Shown here one piece after another: positions 23,125 to 33,758 of a stretch of DNA of 64,000 nucleotides (positions are counted from its first letter, which is position 1; every line of letters starts with the position of its first letter). The position numbers were made by a program, and so were the translations under genes. A model generated the notes under the pieces. It ran no database searches. It had not been told where the DNA came from and saw only the letters and a list, made by a program, of their open reading frames with translations. Source of the stretch: Ianthella basta (lineage: Eukaryota > Porifera > Demospongiae > Verongiida > Ianthellidae); NCBI GenBank assembly GCA_964019415.1, contig OZ025869.1, positions 5,342,882 through 5,406,881 on the forward strand, written 5' to 3'.

Positions 23125-24965
23125 CTGAATCTATGTGGAGTTAGTTACTGTTTTCCAAATCAGTTGAAATAATGCATTTGAAGTTCCGCAAAATGTAGTC
23201 TACTACGCGGCCATCTTGTAACTCAATTATGAAGTATGTCACTGAATTAGCACAAACATCACCTTGCACACTATGATGTTTCACTGATCATGTGGTCTAG
23301 TGTAGTATTGCAGTAGGAAATTCTACTTGATAGCTCATTATCAGCCCTTGTAGCAGTTTATCAGAGTCACATCTGCAAACAAACAATAATAACATACCAC
23401 AACAAAATGAGAGGGCCCCTTTTCCATTCAGACTGCACATGTGCCCTTAAAGTGGGATGACAAGCAAATTTGAAGAACTGTTGAAAGAAGAAAATTCACA
23501 TGCATTATGTGCAGTCACACCCCGGGATAAGTATCAAAGAAACTAATCACAGCAGATTTGTACCTAACAAATAACACGTAGCTGACAGCTACAGCTGCTA
23601 ATTCAGTAGCAATATTCCAATTATGGTATGTACTGCAATTGTGACTGGACAGTTACGATTCATCAAGTAAATGGTACCACCAGATCACAAGTCACCAGGA
23701 GATATTTGCAGTGGCTCAAATAGCTTTTCATACCAGGACTTAGGTGTGCTATTTATGTACCTAGGGGTGTGTTATTTACTAGAGGTATTAAACATTTCCA
23801 TACAGGATGGTGTATCTCCACCCCATATACAGGGAAATAGAGTTCAGAAACAAGGAGAGTGGAGCAGTCACTCAGTGTCCTTTATCATTAAGGTGAGATT
23901 CTGCCTTAAAAGTACATTTGCAACTTTAAAAAGTAGCCTGTGACTTTCTCCTAGGGTTTGGGCTTCTTCTATTGTGTTTGGGAACAGTACTTCAGCTCTC
24001 GATCAATGAATGGCCACTAAATGCAGTAGGAATACAAGGAGGCCTTGGATTATACAGTGGAGTTTGGCCATGAGTTGTGACCGTGACTTCTCGTGCCTTT
24101 TATGGTCACCCCAATATCTAAGTGATAGGGTAAATATCAATGTTTTATTCAGCAAATTCCTTTATCACTTTCTACCAATCTGCATATTTCATTTGCAACA
24201 AACCAGGAAATAATCTAAGGTAGTTGGTAATATAGTCACTCGCCTTTTTATTCAAAATACATTACCATGAGAAATTTCTGCATCCACAGAGTTTATGGAG
24301 ACAATCTATGGAAACGTATACAATTTTGATCGGTTAAATGCTCAAATTTTGTACAACTCAGGGGCATTAAGGCATGGCACGCAAAATTGTGGAATCTTTA
24401 ATGGTACATTGTAAGGCGATTTTTATCCTTACATTGACCATGGTTGCAGCTTTTGACGTTAATCTGGAGTGCAAGGGTGGACATGCTGTGCAATGCAAGC
24501 AACAGATGAGCACTGGAGAAAGAAGTTGCTTTGAAAAGCGTAGCTGAACGGAAGCCATTTTTTACATTAATATACAAAATCCGGCTATGAAATCCTCAGC
24601 CTATGAACAAGATTTTGTACCCTACGTGTTCTTCCAAGCCGCTCCTTAATTTCACCATTGTGCTTCATTGTAGGACTCACCAGCGCTGAGAACTGGTCAC
24701 AAAGATGCCGAATGGAAGTATTTTCTAGATCAATACAAGCGTCTCCAGAGAGCACTGTAGCCTCCACAAACAAGCACAACTGGCAAAACTGGTGACTGAT
24801 GTTGCTCTATCGTGTGAAGGTTATGAAAGTAGCCTGGAACGACTCCTTCATAGCCAGCATGAGACTCAGTAATCCCAACGTGTGAACAATACGCTTTCGG
24901 AGCCTATGCTTAGAAGGAATACAGTTCGGTTAATTTGCAGTAGTTTCGTCTTCAAATTAGTTCGA
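23125..24965. other. TRP intron stretch, nothing firmly identified
   Basis: The minus frame 24,585-24,779 reads like protein (LSGDACIDLENTSIRHLCDQ) and has a GTGAGT donor-like site inside, but its phase does not fit the TRP chain and I cannot name it. The rest shows no supportable feature. Confidence 0.35.
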
Positions 24966-25032
24966 TAGCTAATTCTGTTCATCAGTTACAGCTGGCGCAG
25001 AAGAATATGAAGAAGAGTATGAAGAAGAAAAA

Positions 25033-26010
25033 TAGTAAAAATTTTCTACAAAAATTGTAAGGATGTAGGGATGGCATAAAAAGGACAGAAACAAGTACAG
25101 GCTGTTACACAGTGGAACATTAACCATGGTCCCTACATGCAAGAATGTCACACCGTATAGTCCTACACCCTTGAATGTAGGGACGATGGTTAATGCTCCA
25201 CTGTGTAACAGCCTTTACTTGTTTCTGTCCTTTTTATGCCATCCCTACATCCTTACAATTTTTGTAGAAAATGTTTATTATTTCTAGTTTCTGTACTTTT
25301 TATAGTGGATAGCTAAGCTGAAGCAACACAAGTAGTCTCAACCATAGGGCATTGGTGCAGGTATTATACCTCATTTCCATAATCCTGAAGCTCAAGGTGT
25401 GGGCTAGCACCTAAGTTCTGTGCTAACCCAGCAAGAAACGGCAACCGGAAGCCAACCATGGCGGGGAAATGCACGCATGACTGCAAAAGTCCTTCAAATG
25501 GCACACACGCTAACTGCTGCAGCTGCTAACAATGTCACCAGTCGCTCTGGTTTCATCTGGTTTAATTATGTAATTTGCAAATGGCGTCTGTCCCGCTTGG
25601 CCAAGCAACATGGCAGGAGTCGTGGCAAGCGCTGTCTTCCACACTAACTCGTGCCACCTTCTAACCTACAAAGGAATGCAGCCAGCCACAAATGGTGTAA
25701 TATGGTGCAAGAAATATTTTTCTGGTCCCTCTGGTTTTTGCACTACGGCTGTCAAAGAAGATTAAGAAGAATAAGAAGAAGAAGAAGAAGATGACGAACT
25801 GTGGGAAATGTCGAGGGCGCTATCCACATGTAGGCGCACCTTTGCTGGGAAGTAAGGATAGTTATGTGCACTAGTCCCCGCTTTGTCACAGTAAGCTTCG
25901 TTTGTCGGTTTTCGGCCTTCTTCAGGAGTAACGCGACTTTTCGTTTGTATTACAGCATACAAACAACCACTGTCATCCCTACATAGACAGCACTACTGTG
26001 CTGTCTGATA
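25033..26010. mobile_element. Composite element 2, inverted copy of 14,039-15,228
   Basis: In reverse order it carries palindrome P copy C (25,033-25,287), the 465-base block (25,290-25,753), a GAA-rich microsatellite, a single 220-base unit (25,790-25,980) and the hairpin end (25,984-26,008, TAGACAGCAC and its complement). The match to copy 1 covers the whole length apart from the missing tandem unit, so the two share both ends. The pair encloses about 10 kb of the TRP intron region, including the S1-S4 exons, in inverted orientation. Confidence 0.8.
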
Positions 26011-26209
26011 TGAAGAAGAATATGAAGACGAAAATGGATGTTTTTGAGTGTCATTTTCTCACTGACAGACCATGTTCGCTTGCCTTCCAGGTCAGTTTAG
26101 TGTATGAATATTTTGTATTTTAGCCCTATGAAGCCTCGTTTTGGTGGTTTTCGACGCTTTTCGCGATTTTGTCCCTATGCCAATGTATTGTGAATTTGAA
26201 ACATCCTGT

Positions 26210-26255
26210 ACCATCCCTACACAGAGAGTACTATCGTACTCTCTGATAAAGAGGA
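26210..26255. repeat. Related short hairpin end
   Basis: ACAGAGAGTACTATCGTACTCTCTG follows ACCATCCCT, the same context as the hairpin end of composite element 2 (CATCCCTACATAGACAGCAC). It looks like the end of a relative whose body is not present here. Confidence 0.6.
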
Positions 26256-26279
26256 GTTGGGTGCAAGCTTTGTCCTGGT

Positions 26280-27130
26280 TTTTCTTGGGTGCTCACCACT
26301 TGATTGCCACTAAACTTGCCCAGCACTACGACACCCTGGTACAGGCTGCACAATAAAGTTTTTGTTCTTTAATGGCCCTCGACCGAGGAGGGGGAAGTGA
26401 ATGAGTCAACCCATAATGTATAAAGAGTGGGCAGAACCTTTGTCCCTCTTATTCTGGGGTGCCCTCAAACAATTGCCACCAAACTTGCCCAGCACTGTGA
26501 CACAGTGCCGTAGGTTGCACTGAAGTGTCGTCCCACTTTAATAACCTACAGCTGAGAAAGGGAAGGTGAATGAGTTTTTGGGAAAACTCATTCGCCAATC
26601 CTTCCCGCGTCCGGTAGCTACCAAACTTTCTCAGAGGCACCACGCTATGCCTTAGAGTGTCACCAGCAGAAGTGTTTGAAAATTAGCTACTCTTGCAGCG
26701 TACAAAAGGGAAACATTTGGGTGCGCTTGCAAACCAGAGTCCTCTGATGGCGGTGGGTTGATTGCTACCAAACTTTCCCAATCATCTCAACTGCCGCTGC
26801 TATGTGTCAAGTTGACCATCATTTTTAAAAGCAGGGCTACTCTGAGCAGTGCGACAATGGTTCTCCGTTAACCCCACATGGCGGCCATCTTTACCAGTGG
26901 CGATTGCCATGCTGCCATAGAGAACTTGTGCAGAAGTTTGTCCCGACTTTTCTCACGCGCCTGCAAACGGATTGCCACCTAACGTTCAAAGCACTATGAC
27001 GTTGTGCTGTAGGGTGCACTGAATCGTCAGCATTCTCCAACAGCCCTGCTTCCATTGTCCTCCAGTGCCCTGTAAGGGCCTCTAGGCTACTATTCCCAGC
27101 AGCCAGCTGCTGCCCACCTTGTCCCATTAA
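26280..27130. repeat. Degenerate tandem array, unit about 150-200 bp
   Basis: The phrase TTGCCACCAAACTTGCCCAG, with variants, recurs near 26,300, 26,475, 26,620, 26,760 and 26,970. It is usually followed by a GACAC..TGC(C/T)GTAGG(T)TGCA segment. Spacing is irregular and copies differ by a quarter or more. Possibly an old satellite or a repeat-containing element. Confidence 0.65.
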
Positions 27131-27134
27131 CTAC

Positions 27135-27995
27135 ATTTATATGATTACTAGCTGCAAGGCCCGCCTTTGGCAAGCCCTAAATTTGGCCCTGTTCACCCAT
27201 TCCCCATCCCCTCCATGCCATAGTGCAGTGTCACCGGGCCTCTGAAAGTTTGATGGCAAACCGTTCCCGTGTGCAGGAGGTTGGCAGGAGAAATTTGGCC
27301 TTAACTCTTTTGCCATTTCTTCCTTGGCTGTTGGGTCCATGTATGGAGGTTTACTAAGCTAGTAATCACCTAGCAGCACTGAGGTAAGAATATAACTGTT
27401 CATGCTCAGTGCTAGCAGTGCCACGTGTTTGCTCAGGCATCGCTCCCCTTGTGCCAGCAGCACAGTGCTCAGTTTCAAATCTTTATTCTCCACGACGTTT
27501 TACCGCTGTCTTCGAATTAAACACCCCCACCAGCTGATACGGACTAATAAGGATCTGCCAGTGAGGCGACGACCCAGCGCAAGAGACCCAATCTGGATGA
27601 TTTGTCTCTCACCCAGATGCAGAGGCTACTGGAATCTGCTCTGTGGCATTTCTGGGACAAAGACGCACCTCACAGGTCAGACGGTGGTGATGGTGGCGTC
27701 CTTGATAAATAGCAACCTGGTGCCGGCAATGACTTTGGTAGGTAAGCGGATTCGTCACCCTTGCACACGTGTAGCTAGTTAAGTGGGGCTGGCTCACTCT
27801 AGCACTGCACAGGGGTTTGCTTGCCTGCTCTGCACGCTCGCGGCTTATGATTGCGGTGGCCACTTCTAGCCCAGTGCCCCTCTGTATGTCTGGGGTGGAT
27901 TGAGGGGGGAAAAGGGCAATGCAATGCAGCATGCAGCAGTGTATGCAATCAGGGGGTCCTTAAGTGCTGTCTCTGAGTTGTCTAGCCACATGCTC
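27135..27995. other. Region left of the recombinase remnant
   Basis: Plus and minus frames of 93-126 codons overlap here but show no known domain. It may be the decayed N-terminal part of the recombinase element that follows. A short motif GCAAGGCCCGCCTTTGGCAAGCC near 27,150 resembles the CCCGCCGAAGG motif at 41,770. Confidence 0.35.
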
Positions 27996-27999
27996 AGGG

Positions 28000-28781
28000 G
28001 AGACTGGTGAGGGGTCAATTAGCTCCCCCTCCCCACAGACGACACCTCCACAGGGGAGCTTCCCCGGCAGTTCCCACCCAAGGCTCATGTTACATGTTAC
28101 ATGTTACATGGTATCAAAAAGGCAACATCAGCCCAGCCAAAAACTGTATGCCTCCCTATCACACCAGCCATCCTCCGACAGAAATGGCAGGCAATCAACC
28201 TCCCCCCAGTCTCAGAGGATGATACGATGCTTTGGGCAGCAATGACTACATGCTTCTTTGGGTTCCTACAATCGGGCGAGGTGTGCAGTCCTACATCCTC
28301 CTCTTATGATCCATTGTGGCACCTCTGTGAGGGTGACATAGCACTAGACAGCCAAACAGCTCACACCAAGCTCTTCATCACTATTAAAGCCTTAAAGACT
28401 GACCCGTTTTGCCAAGGGGTCACCATCACTTTGGGCAAGACAGGCCACCAACTCTGCCCCGTGACATCGATTCTGCCCTACATTGGACAGCATGGATCCC
28501 AGTCAGGTCCTCTATTCCGCTTCAAGGATAGCTCTTTTCTCACAAGGCATAGATTTGTGAGGGAAGTAAGAAGGCTGCTGACAGCAGCCGGCATTGACCC
28601 AGCCCCGTTCTCCGGCCACAGTTTTTGCATCGGAGTGGCTACCACCGCTGTACAGGCAAGGCTGAATGCATCCCTGATACAAACCCTGAGACGCTGGAAA
28701 AGCTTGGCTTATCAGCTGTACATTCACATTCCCCGTGACTCACTAGCCACTGCTATTTCTTTGCTAGCTATGGTACCCTAG
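28000..28781 (+). pseudogene. Tyrosine recombinase (DIRS/Crypton-like), catalytically dead
   Basis: The 226-codon frame from 28,101 contains FFGFLQSGEV (box I), a long middle with LGKTGHQLCPVTSILPYI, then APFSGHSFCIGVATTA (box II) and a C-terminal SLAYQLYIHIPRD holding the expected tyrosine. Mobile tyrosine recombinases of this kind normally have arginine in FLRSGE and HxxR in HSFRIG. Here the box I arginine is Gln and the box II arginine is Cys, both explained by single transitions in CpG codons. The frame is cut at the left by a shift beside a threefold ATGTTAC stutter (28,088-28,108). No adjacent reverse transcriptase was seen, so DIRS and Crypton cannot be separated. Confidence 0.8.
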
Positions 28782-28784
28782 GCG

Positions 28785-29385
28785 TACACTTATGTGACCA
28801 ATGAGGAATGTAGGTGTGTTGTATGCTAGTTTAATTTCTTACCTAGATTGACAGCAGTTCCTTTTACCTTACGTAATGATGTCAAATAAAATTGAAGGGA
28901 TTAAAGGTATCAAACCGATGGAGGGGATATATGGCTTGGGTGGAGTGGACTCCTTGGGCCATAACAGGTCATGGACAAAACCCTGTTATGTTTGCCACAT
29001 CAAGCCAATTACGAGGAATATATTTAGTTAATTACTAGGTGCCAAAATGATCTATTAATTTAGAGTAATCTCAGGGCATGAAAAACTGATTATTTAATTA
29101 AGGCATTAACCGCAGGCATGCTCCCTGTTCATGTACCTCATTCTAAACACTAACTGAGGAGACCCAGTGTGGCCACAGGAATAGCTAACAATCTGTCTGG
29201 TATGAGAGGTAAGTTGAATATAATAGGCACATAGCAGTATAGTATTATCTACTAGGGGTGATTGCTACACTGGGTACATTCTAGAATACAATAACAATTA
29301 TTACATGCACAGGGTTACAAACATGATGCCACACCGCCTGCAACTGCCACCCATACAACCCAAAACTGAAAACTAGATTCATTCC
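28785..29385. other. TRP intron stretch with no gene recognised
   Basis: AT-rich sequence without a frame, repeat or splice pattern I can support. Confidence 0.4.
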
Positions 29386-29435
29386 TCAAACAATACTCCA
29401 GCACTGCCTGGCTGCCATGAATAGAATAAACTCAC

Positions 29436-29624
29436 TAGTTTGGGGTGTTCACTGAGGTAGCTACAAAGGGACATGACCTTGTGTTCATATTCATTCAGAT
29501 CTTCCTTGCAAACTTCATCTTCCTCAATTTCATGAAATCCTTCATACCTCTTGTCCACTGTTAGCATATCAGCATACACCAGATTGTTACCAAAAGTGCA
29601 CGCCTCAAGGATAGTCTTTAGCAA
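29436..29624 (-). CDS. TRP exon: pre-S1 cytosolic region
   Basis: From a CCACAG acceptor at 29,625 to a GTGAGT donor at 29,435 the exon holds 63 codons in phase 0 on both sides. It encodes LLKTILEACTFGNNLVYADM, an acidic stretch (HEIEEDEVCKEDLNEYEHK) and SLCSYLSEHPKL, a helix-rich segment typical of the region just before S1. Its start fits the 43,833-43,893 exon. Its strong donor does not fit the S1 exon. If translation continues into VSLFYSWQPG and a weak donor at 29,391 is used, the phase becomes 2 and joins S1 exactly; otherwise an exon is missing. Confidence 0.82.
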
Positions 29625-29824
29625 CTGTGGCTAACAGAATAGAAAGACAAACAGTATATTGCACACTTTGATGGTGAGACACAACAGCTGAAACCCTAAT
29701 CCAGCCTAGTTGGCCAGACTATATAGCAGAGAATATAACAGACGAAGCAATTCACTTGTGAAAACAACAATTTCAACTATCCCTACAAATCCACCATATC
29801 TGTGATTAAAAGCTTATGAAAGCA

Positions 29825-30030
29825 CTAGCGGACAGACCCACCCTTCGGGCGGGTCTCTCCGCGTGCTCGGCATATGCCAGCTGGTTGGACACAGGCTGGT
29901 AATGCCATTGCTACTCAGGCCCCAGCTAGTAATGCACTGGCTGGTCATGCATGCTCTGGCAAAGGATAGTCCAGGCTGGTCTGGTGATGTCAGTGTGACC
30001 GACCTACCATGTCCATGCAGACTTTCTGCA
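29825..30030. repeat. Direct repeat E, copy 1
   Basis: About 190 bases from GGGCGGGTCTCT through CTCGGCATATGCCAGCTGG to GACCGACCTACCATG are repeated at 30,325-30,510 with only a few changes. A weaker relative begins at 41,764. Confidence 0.9.
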
Positions 30031-30324
30031 ATATAAAGACATATAATGTACAAAGGAATGCAGCAAAATGTTGGCAGATGTAGGGATGGTGAAAGCGTAT
30101 TCAAAGTCAGCGCATGTTAATGACCTGGGTTTTGTATTGACCGGCCCTCCTCCTTGTTGCACGGACCAACTGCCCCCCCCCCCCCCCCCGCCCCTCTTTG
30201 CATGGACCGGCCCTCCTCCTTGTTACTACGGTTTATCCGCCAGGTGGTTTTGCCATACCTTGCAGGTACGCACTGCACCATCCTTACATCTGCCCTTATT
30301 TTTGGAGGAAACAATTTTACACAC

Positions 30325-30510
30325 CCATAAGGGCGGGTCTCTACGTGTGCTCGGCATATGCCAGCTGGTCGGACACAGGCTGGTAATGCCATTGCTACTC
30401 AGGCCCCAGCTAGTAATGCACTGGCTGGTCATGCATGCTCTGGCAAAGGATAGTCCAGGCTGGCCTGGTGATGTCAGTGTGACTGACCTACCATGTGTGC
30501 ATGCAATTTA
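30325..30510. repeat. Direct repeat E, copy 2
   Basis: Second copy, about 500 bases after the first and nearly identical. The spacer holds a poly-C run (30,173-30,189) and a doubled ACCGGCCCTCCTCCTTGTT phrase, so the region has expanded by local duplication. Confidence 0.9.
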
Positions 30511-30639
30511 CATGGAAGATCACCGTACACAAACAACGGATAGTTGTAAGAAGCTGATGGTTTCTGTGTGAGACAACCCCCCTTTCCTTTTTCTCAGCTT
30601 CGGCATCGCGCTAGCTTGGGTGTAATCCTCGAACCTGCA

Positions 30640-31110
30640 CAAACGCCTAGGATACGGCATACTTTCTTCCAAGATCCAAGATGGCCGACGGTCGGTTCAT
30701 CCTGGATTATCGCCACGCCCTCCTTGGTAGCAGCTTATGTTAGCACGTCTACCACCTTATATTGATGTGAGGTACAGCGTACGACGGCTGGGAACGTTTG
30801 GGTGCTTTTCGTCGACGTTCGCGGGAGGAGTTCACGAACAACGGTTGGGGTTCTTCTTTTGTATTGGCAGCATAGGAGCGTGCGCGGAAAACCGTATATT
30901 TTCTCCGTAAATCCAAGATGGCGGCCGGTCGTTTGGAGGTTTTTTGTCGCGCACTCCTCGGCAGGGGCTTCTTCGCGCACGTCGCCCCCCTTAGATCGAG
31001 ATTGGGTGTGGCGTCCGTAATCTGGGAAAGTTTGGTGTCCATGCGCCGTTGCTCGCGGGAGGAGTTCGCGAACAACCGTTCTGCTCACTCCTTCTTTATA
31101 TATATAGATA
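30640..31110. repeat. Two degenerate 240-bp tandem units
   Basis: Each unit carries an AATCCAAGATGGCGGCCGGTCG-like segment and ends with GCGGGAGGAGTTCGCGAACAAC, CpG-rich in contrast to the surrounding DNA. The ends are at about 30,860 and 31,080. ATATATAGATAGATAT closes the array. Confidence 0.7.
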
Positions 31111-31189
31111 GATATCACAATACTGTCAGATTGTAGGATTAACGAAGTGTATTAGGAATGAATGTGACATCTTTCCAATGTCAGAGACA

Positions 31190-32530
31190 AATATGTTTTG
31201 AAAGGGATCACACAGTATGTCAGACTACTCAATTGTGTCTATGCCCTCTGTCACATGATACGTCTGGGCACATGAAACTGATCACACCAGCGTGACAGCC
31301 ATTTAATTGTAACAAGCATTACATCACAATTCAATGAACCGGTGGGGATCTGGTTTACAAGGCTGGTGCTCTCAGTCATAGTTCTGCTGCCTTTTCTCAA
31401 ATGTGAGCAGATTTGAGAAAAGGGACCATTTCACACTAATTTTTGATTTTGAGTTAGTGATATTGTGTGAAAGCACAGTTAATGAGCTATTTGTTGCACT
31501 TTGTTGCGTTTTGATAGCTCCTATTCCCGAGATATGCTCACTTGAACCAGAGTTTACACTTGATGCGATGTGGGAAAACAGCCTTTAAACACTTATTTCT
31601 GGTTGTGCCACTAGTTTCACATACTATCTGGATTACCATTGAAATATTGCAGGACCTCTAAGTTGGCCATTGTGAGAAGCGCAGAAAAGCCTTGTCCCCC
31701 TTGATGCACGGCTGCACGCTTGTTGTATGAGGTGATTCAATGCTTAATAACTTGTAACAGCATCGGCTGGTCATCTTGAATGGCTTTTACAGCTCTTTCA
31801 CAGTCTGTAAGCATTATGTAGCCATTACTAAAGACTACAAGGGTTGTGATGGCCTAATTCGCTCCGAATAGGAGACGTTACAATGGTAGCTGATAGCTAT
31901 GGCAACAGCAGCTCTGTGCACAGCTCCTTCCTGGTGTGTGGCGACTGCCTTTCCTTGGGACAGCTGCTCCTTGCACATATTGTGCCGTATACTTCCTTCG
32001 TATACCATATGCTTGACGGCTGCCATGAAACTAGTCGGCCTTTGTTTGAGCTTCAAATAAGCACTGTGATGCTTGTCTAAGGCGGTTGCTGAGATCCCTC
32101 AGGAACTCCAGAGTTAGCAGGCCACAAGCTCCTGAGGTCTCAATGGTGACTGGGCTGAAGGAGTAAGCTGTATTTAGTCTTCTTGGTCTCTGCCGAGGCT
32201 GCCACTGCTCCAGCTTCACTGGCGGCACTCAGGAGGTATGAAGGGGCGAAAGCTACTCATTGCTATTGTTTAAATTTAGAGCGAATTGGTCCCTTTTCTC
32301 AAATTTGCTCACAAATATACAAACGCTGACTTGACGCTTGGCCTTCCTTTCCGTTGCTGTATCACCACTATAGAGCCTGTCCTGCACTAGAAAAACAGAG
32401 GATGCTCTAGTAACCGAGCAGGGGGCGGCCATTTCAACAGGTGGTGGTACAAAACGATCGATCATTTGACACTTGCAATAGAAGTTTATTTGATGACCAA
32501 CTGTTATATTTGTCTCTGCATCATGTTTAA
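31190..32530. repeat. Dispersed repeat C, interrupted copy
   Basis: 31,265-31,402 and 32,313-32,530 match 10,020-10,340 continuously once the insertion at 31,403-32,312 is removed. Confidence 0.85.
31403..32312. mobile_element. 910-bp DNA-transposon-type insertion with 30-bp inverted repeats
   Basis: The left end GTGAGCAGATTTGAGAAAAG and the right end CTTTTCTCAAATTTGCTCAC are inverted repeats continuing to about 30 bases. AAAT is duplicated at 31,399-31,402 and 32,313-32,316, while the paralogous empty site at 10,135-10,140 has it once. No transposase frame is inside, so the element is non-autonomous. A 4-base duplication narrows the superfamily but does not settle it. Confidence 0.88.
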
Positions 32531-33415
32531 TGTTGAGCAATGTTGCTCAAACACACCTTGTTACCGTTCTGCCATTAATAGGTGCATGTTTTTGGAAACG
32601 ACCGTTTTCAGTAATTTTAGGGCACCCCTGTACTGTTATACACTTGCAGCCATATACAATAATTGTCACAAGTTATTTCCAAATTTCTGACGATGTCAGC
32701 AGAATTTTGCGCAATTCTCTATTAATGGTCACACAGCGGACCGAAAATTGTTGGCGCCCTGTCTGCAGACCTATATGACCCCTGCCTGTCGACACTTGTG
32801 CCCTGTCTATGAACGACCACACCCATACGTGGAGCACTTAGTGAGTCCAGCGAAGAGTAGAAGACAATACGTTCATTTCAAATAGCTTGCGTAGGTATAC
32901 TAAGCGCCTACAAGATGAATAAACATCTGTGTCCACGTGGAGCATCCAGTGAAGAGTGGAGGACAATATGGTCCTTTTGAATAACTTGTAAACTAACAGT
33001 GTGCACGAACTGAATCAATAATAGATAACGGAGACAAGAACAAGTCAGCAATACAAGATAGCAAGTCCACATACTAAAGAAAGGTGTTGAGGATTTATCT
33101 GGATCACTCCGTGTAGCTGCAGTCTTATGACAGATTTCATCAATGGCATTGTGCATGTCGTTCTCAGCCAAAGTATTGGTCTCAAGTCTCTGCAGGGGGA
33201 AATGTTGTAGGCTAGTCAAGTAAATGTTTAGGTCAGTCTTGTCGAGTACCCCTCCGCAGTTACTCTCTGCTCTTTTGTGCTAGGGGAAAATCTTCATTGC
33301 TAGTCTGGCAGCCAGTTTTCACCTCGACTTGCACCCTCGAACTGCCACGGCAACATCTTCTGAGGCTGCAGCGACATTGAACCTCCAAGAGACATCCTGC
33401 AGAGCTGCGTGGGGG

Positions 33416-33707
33416 TGTAGCCGAGGAGTGCGTACTGGCATGTAAAACCAAGGAGGAAACACTTCTACCCGGCTACTACGGAGCACAACTTAGGTTAGAC
33501 ACTGAATCAATAACAAGATGGCTCTCTGAGCCACTACAAACAGCACATTATATACCAAAAGGGTGATACAGGAAACTGAGATAAAAAGGTGACAATTACA
33601 CAAGAGATCGTGACCTATTACAACAAAACACTTGTAAACAGGGTGGTCATGAGGACTACAGACAGGTAAGCTAAGGTAAGGTCACATGCGTGTCACAGTA
33701 CGCTACA
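33416..33707 (-). repeat. 3' LTR of the gypsy element
   Basis: 292 bases running from TGTAG at the left to CTACA at the right. It differs from the other LTR at only three places that I find: A/G at base 4, T/C in ACACYGAATC, and one base in an A-run near 33,560. GGGGG flanks it on the outside. Confidence 0.97.
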
Positions 33708-33725
33708 GGTGCTCCCCCCCAGTGA
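33708..33725 (-). other. Polypurine tract of the gypsy element
   Basis: Read on the minus strand, CACTGGGGGGGAGCACC stands directly before the 3' LTR, the position where plus-strand DNA synthesis is primed. The purine run is short but in the expected place. Confidence 0.7.
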
Positions 33726-33758
33726 ACGACTAGGGAGCGGTAAAAACAGAGAATGTCT

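Noticed and set aside
24585..24779. Minus frame with GTGAGT as the missing exon before S1
   Set aside because: Phases 0 and 0 do not satisfy the S1 exon, and the peptide continues as well past the donor as before it.
30068..30571. Plus-strand frame of 167 codons with poly-proline
   Set aside because: Made of direct repeat E and a poly-C run; proline run is a base-composition effect.
32908..33219. Minus frame starting RLETNTLAENDMHNAIDE with good acceptor and GTATGT donor, as a TRP exon
   Set aside because: It starts in phase 0 but ends in phase 1, which does not fit the next TRP exon at 29,624; it may belong to the stretch interrupted by the gypsy element.
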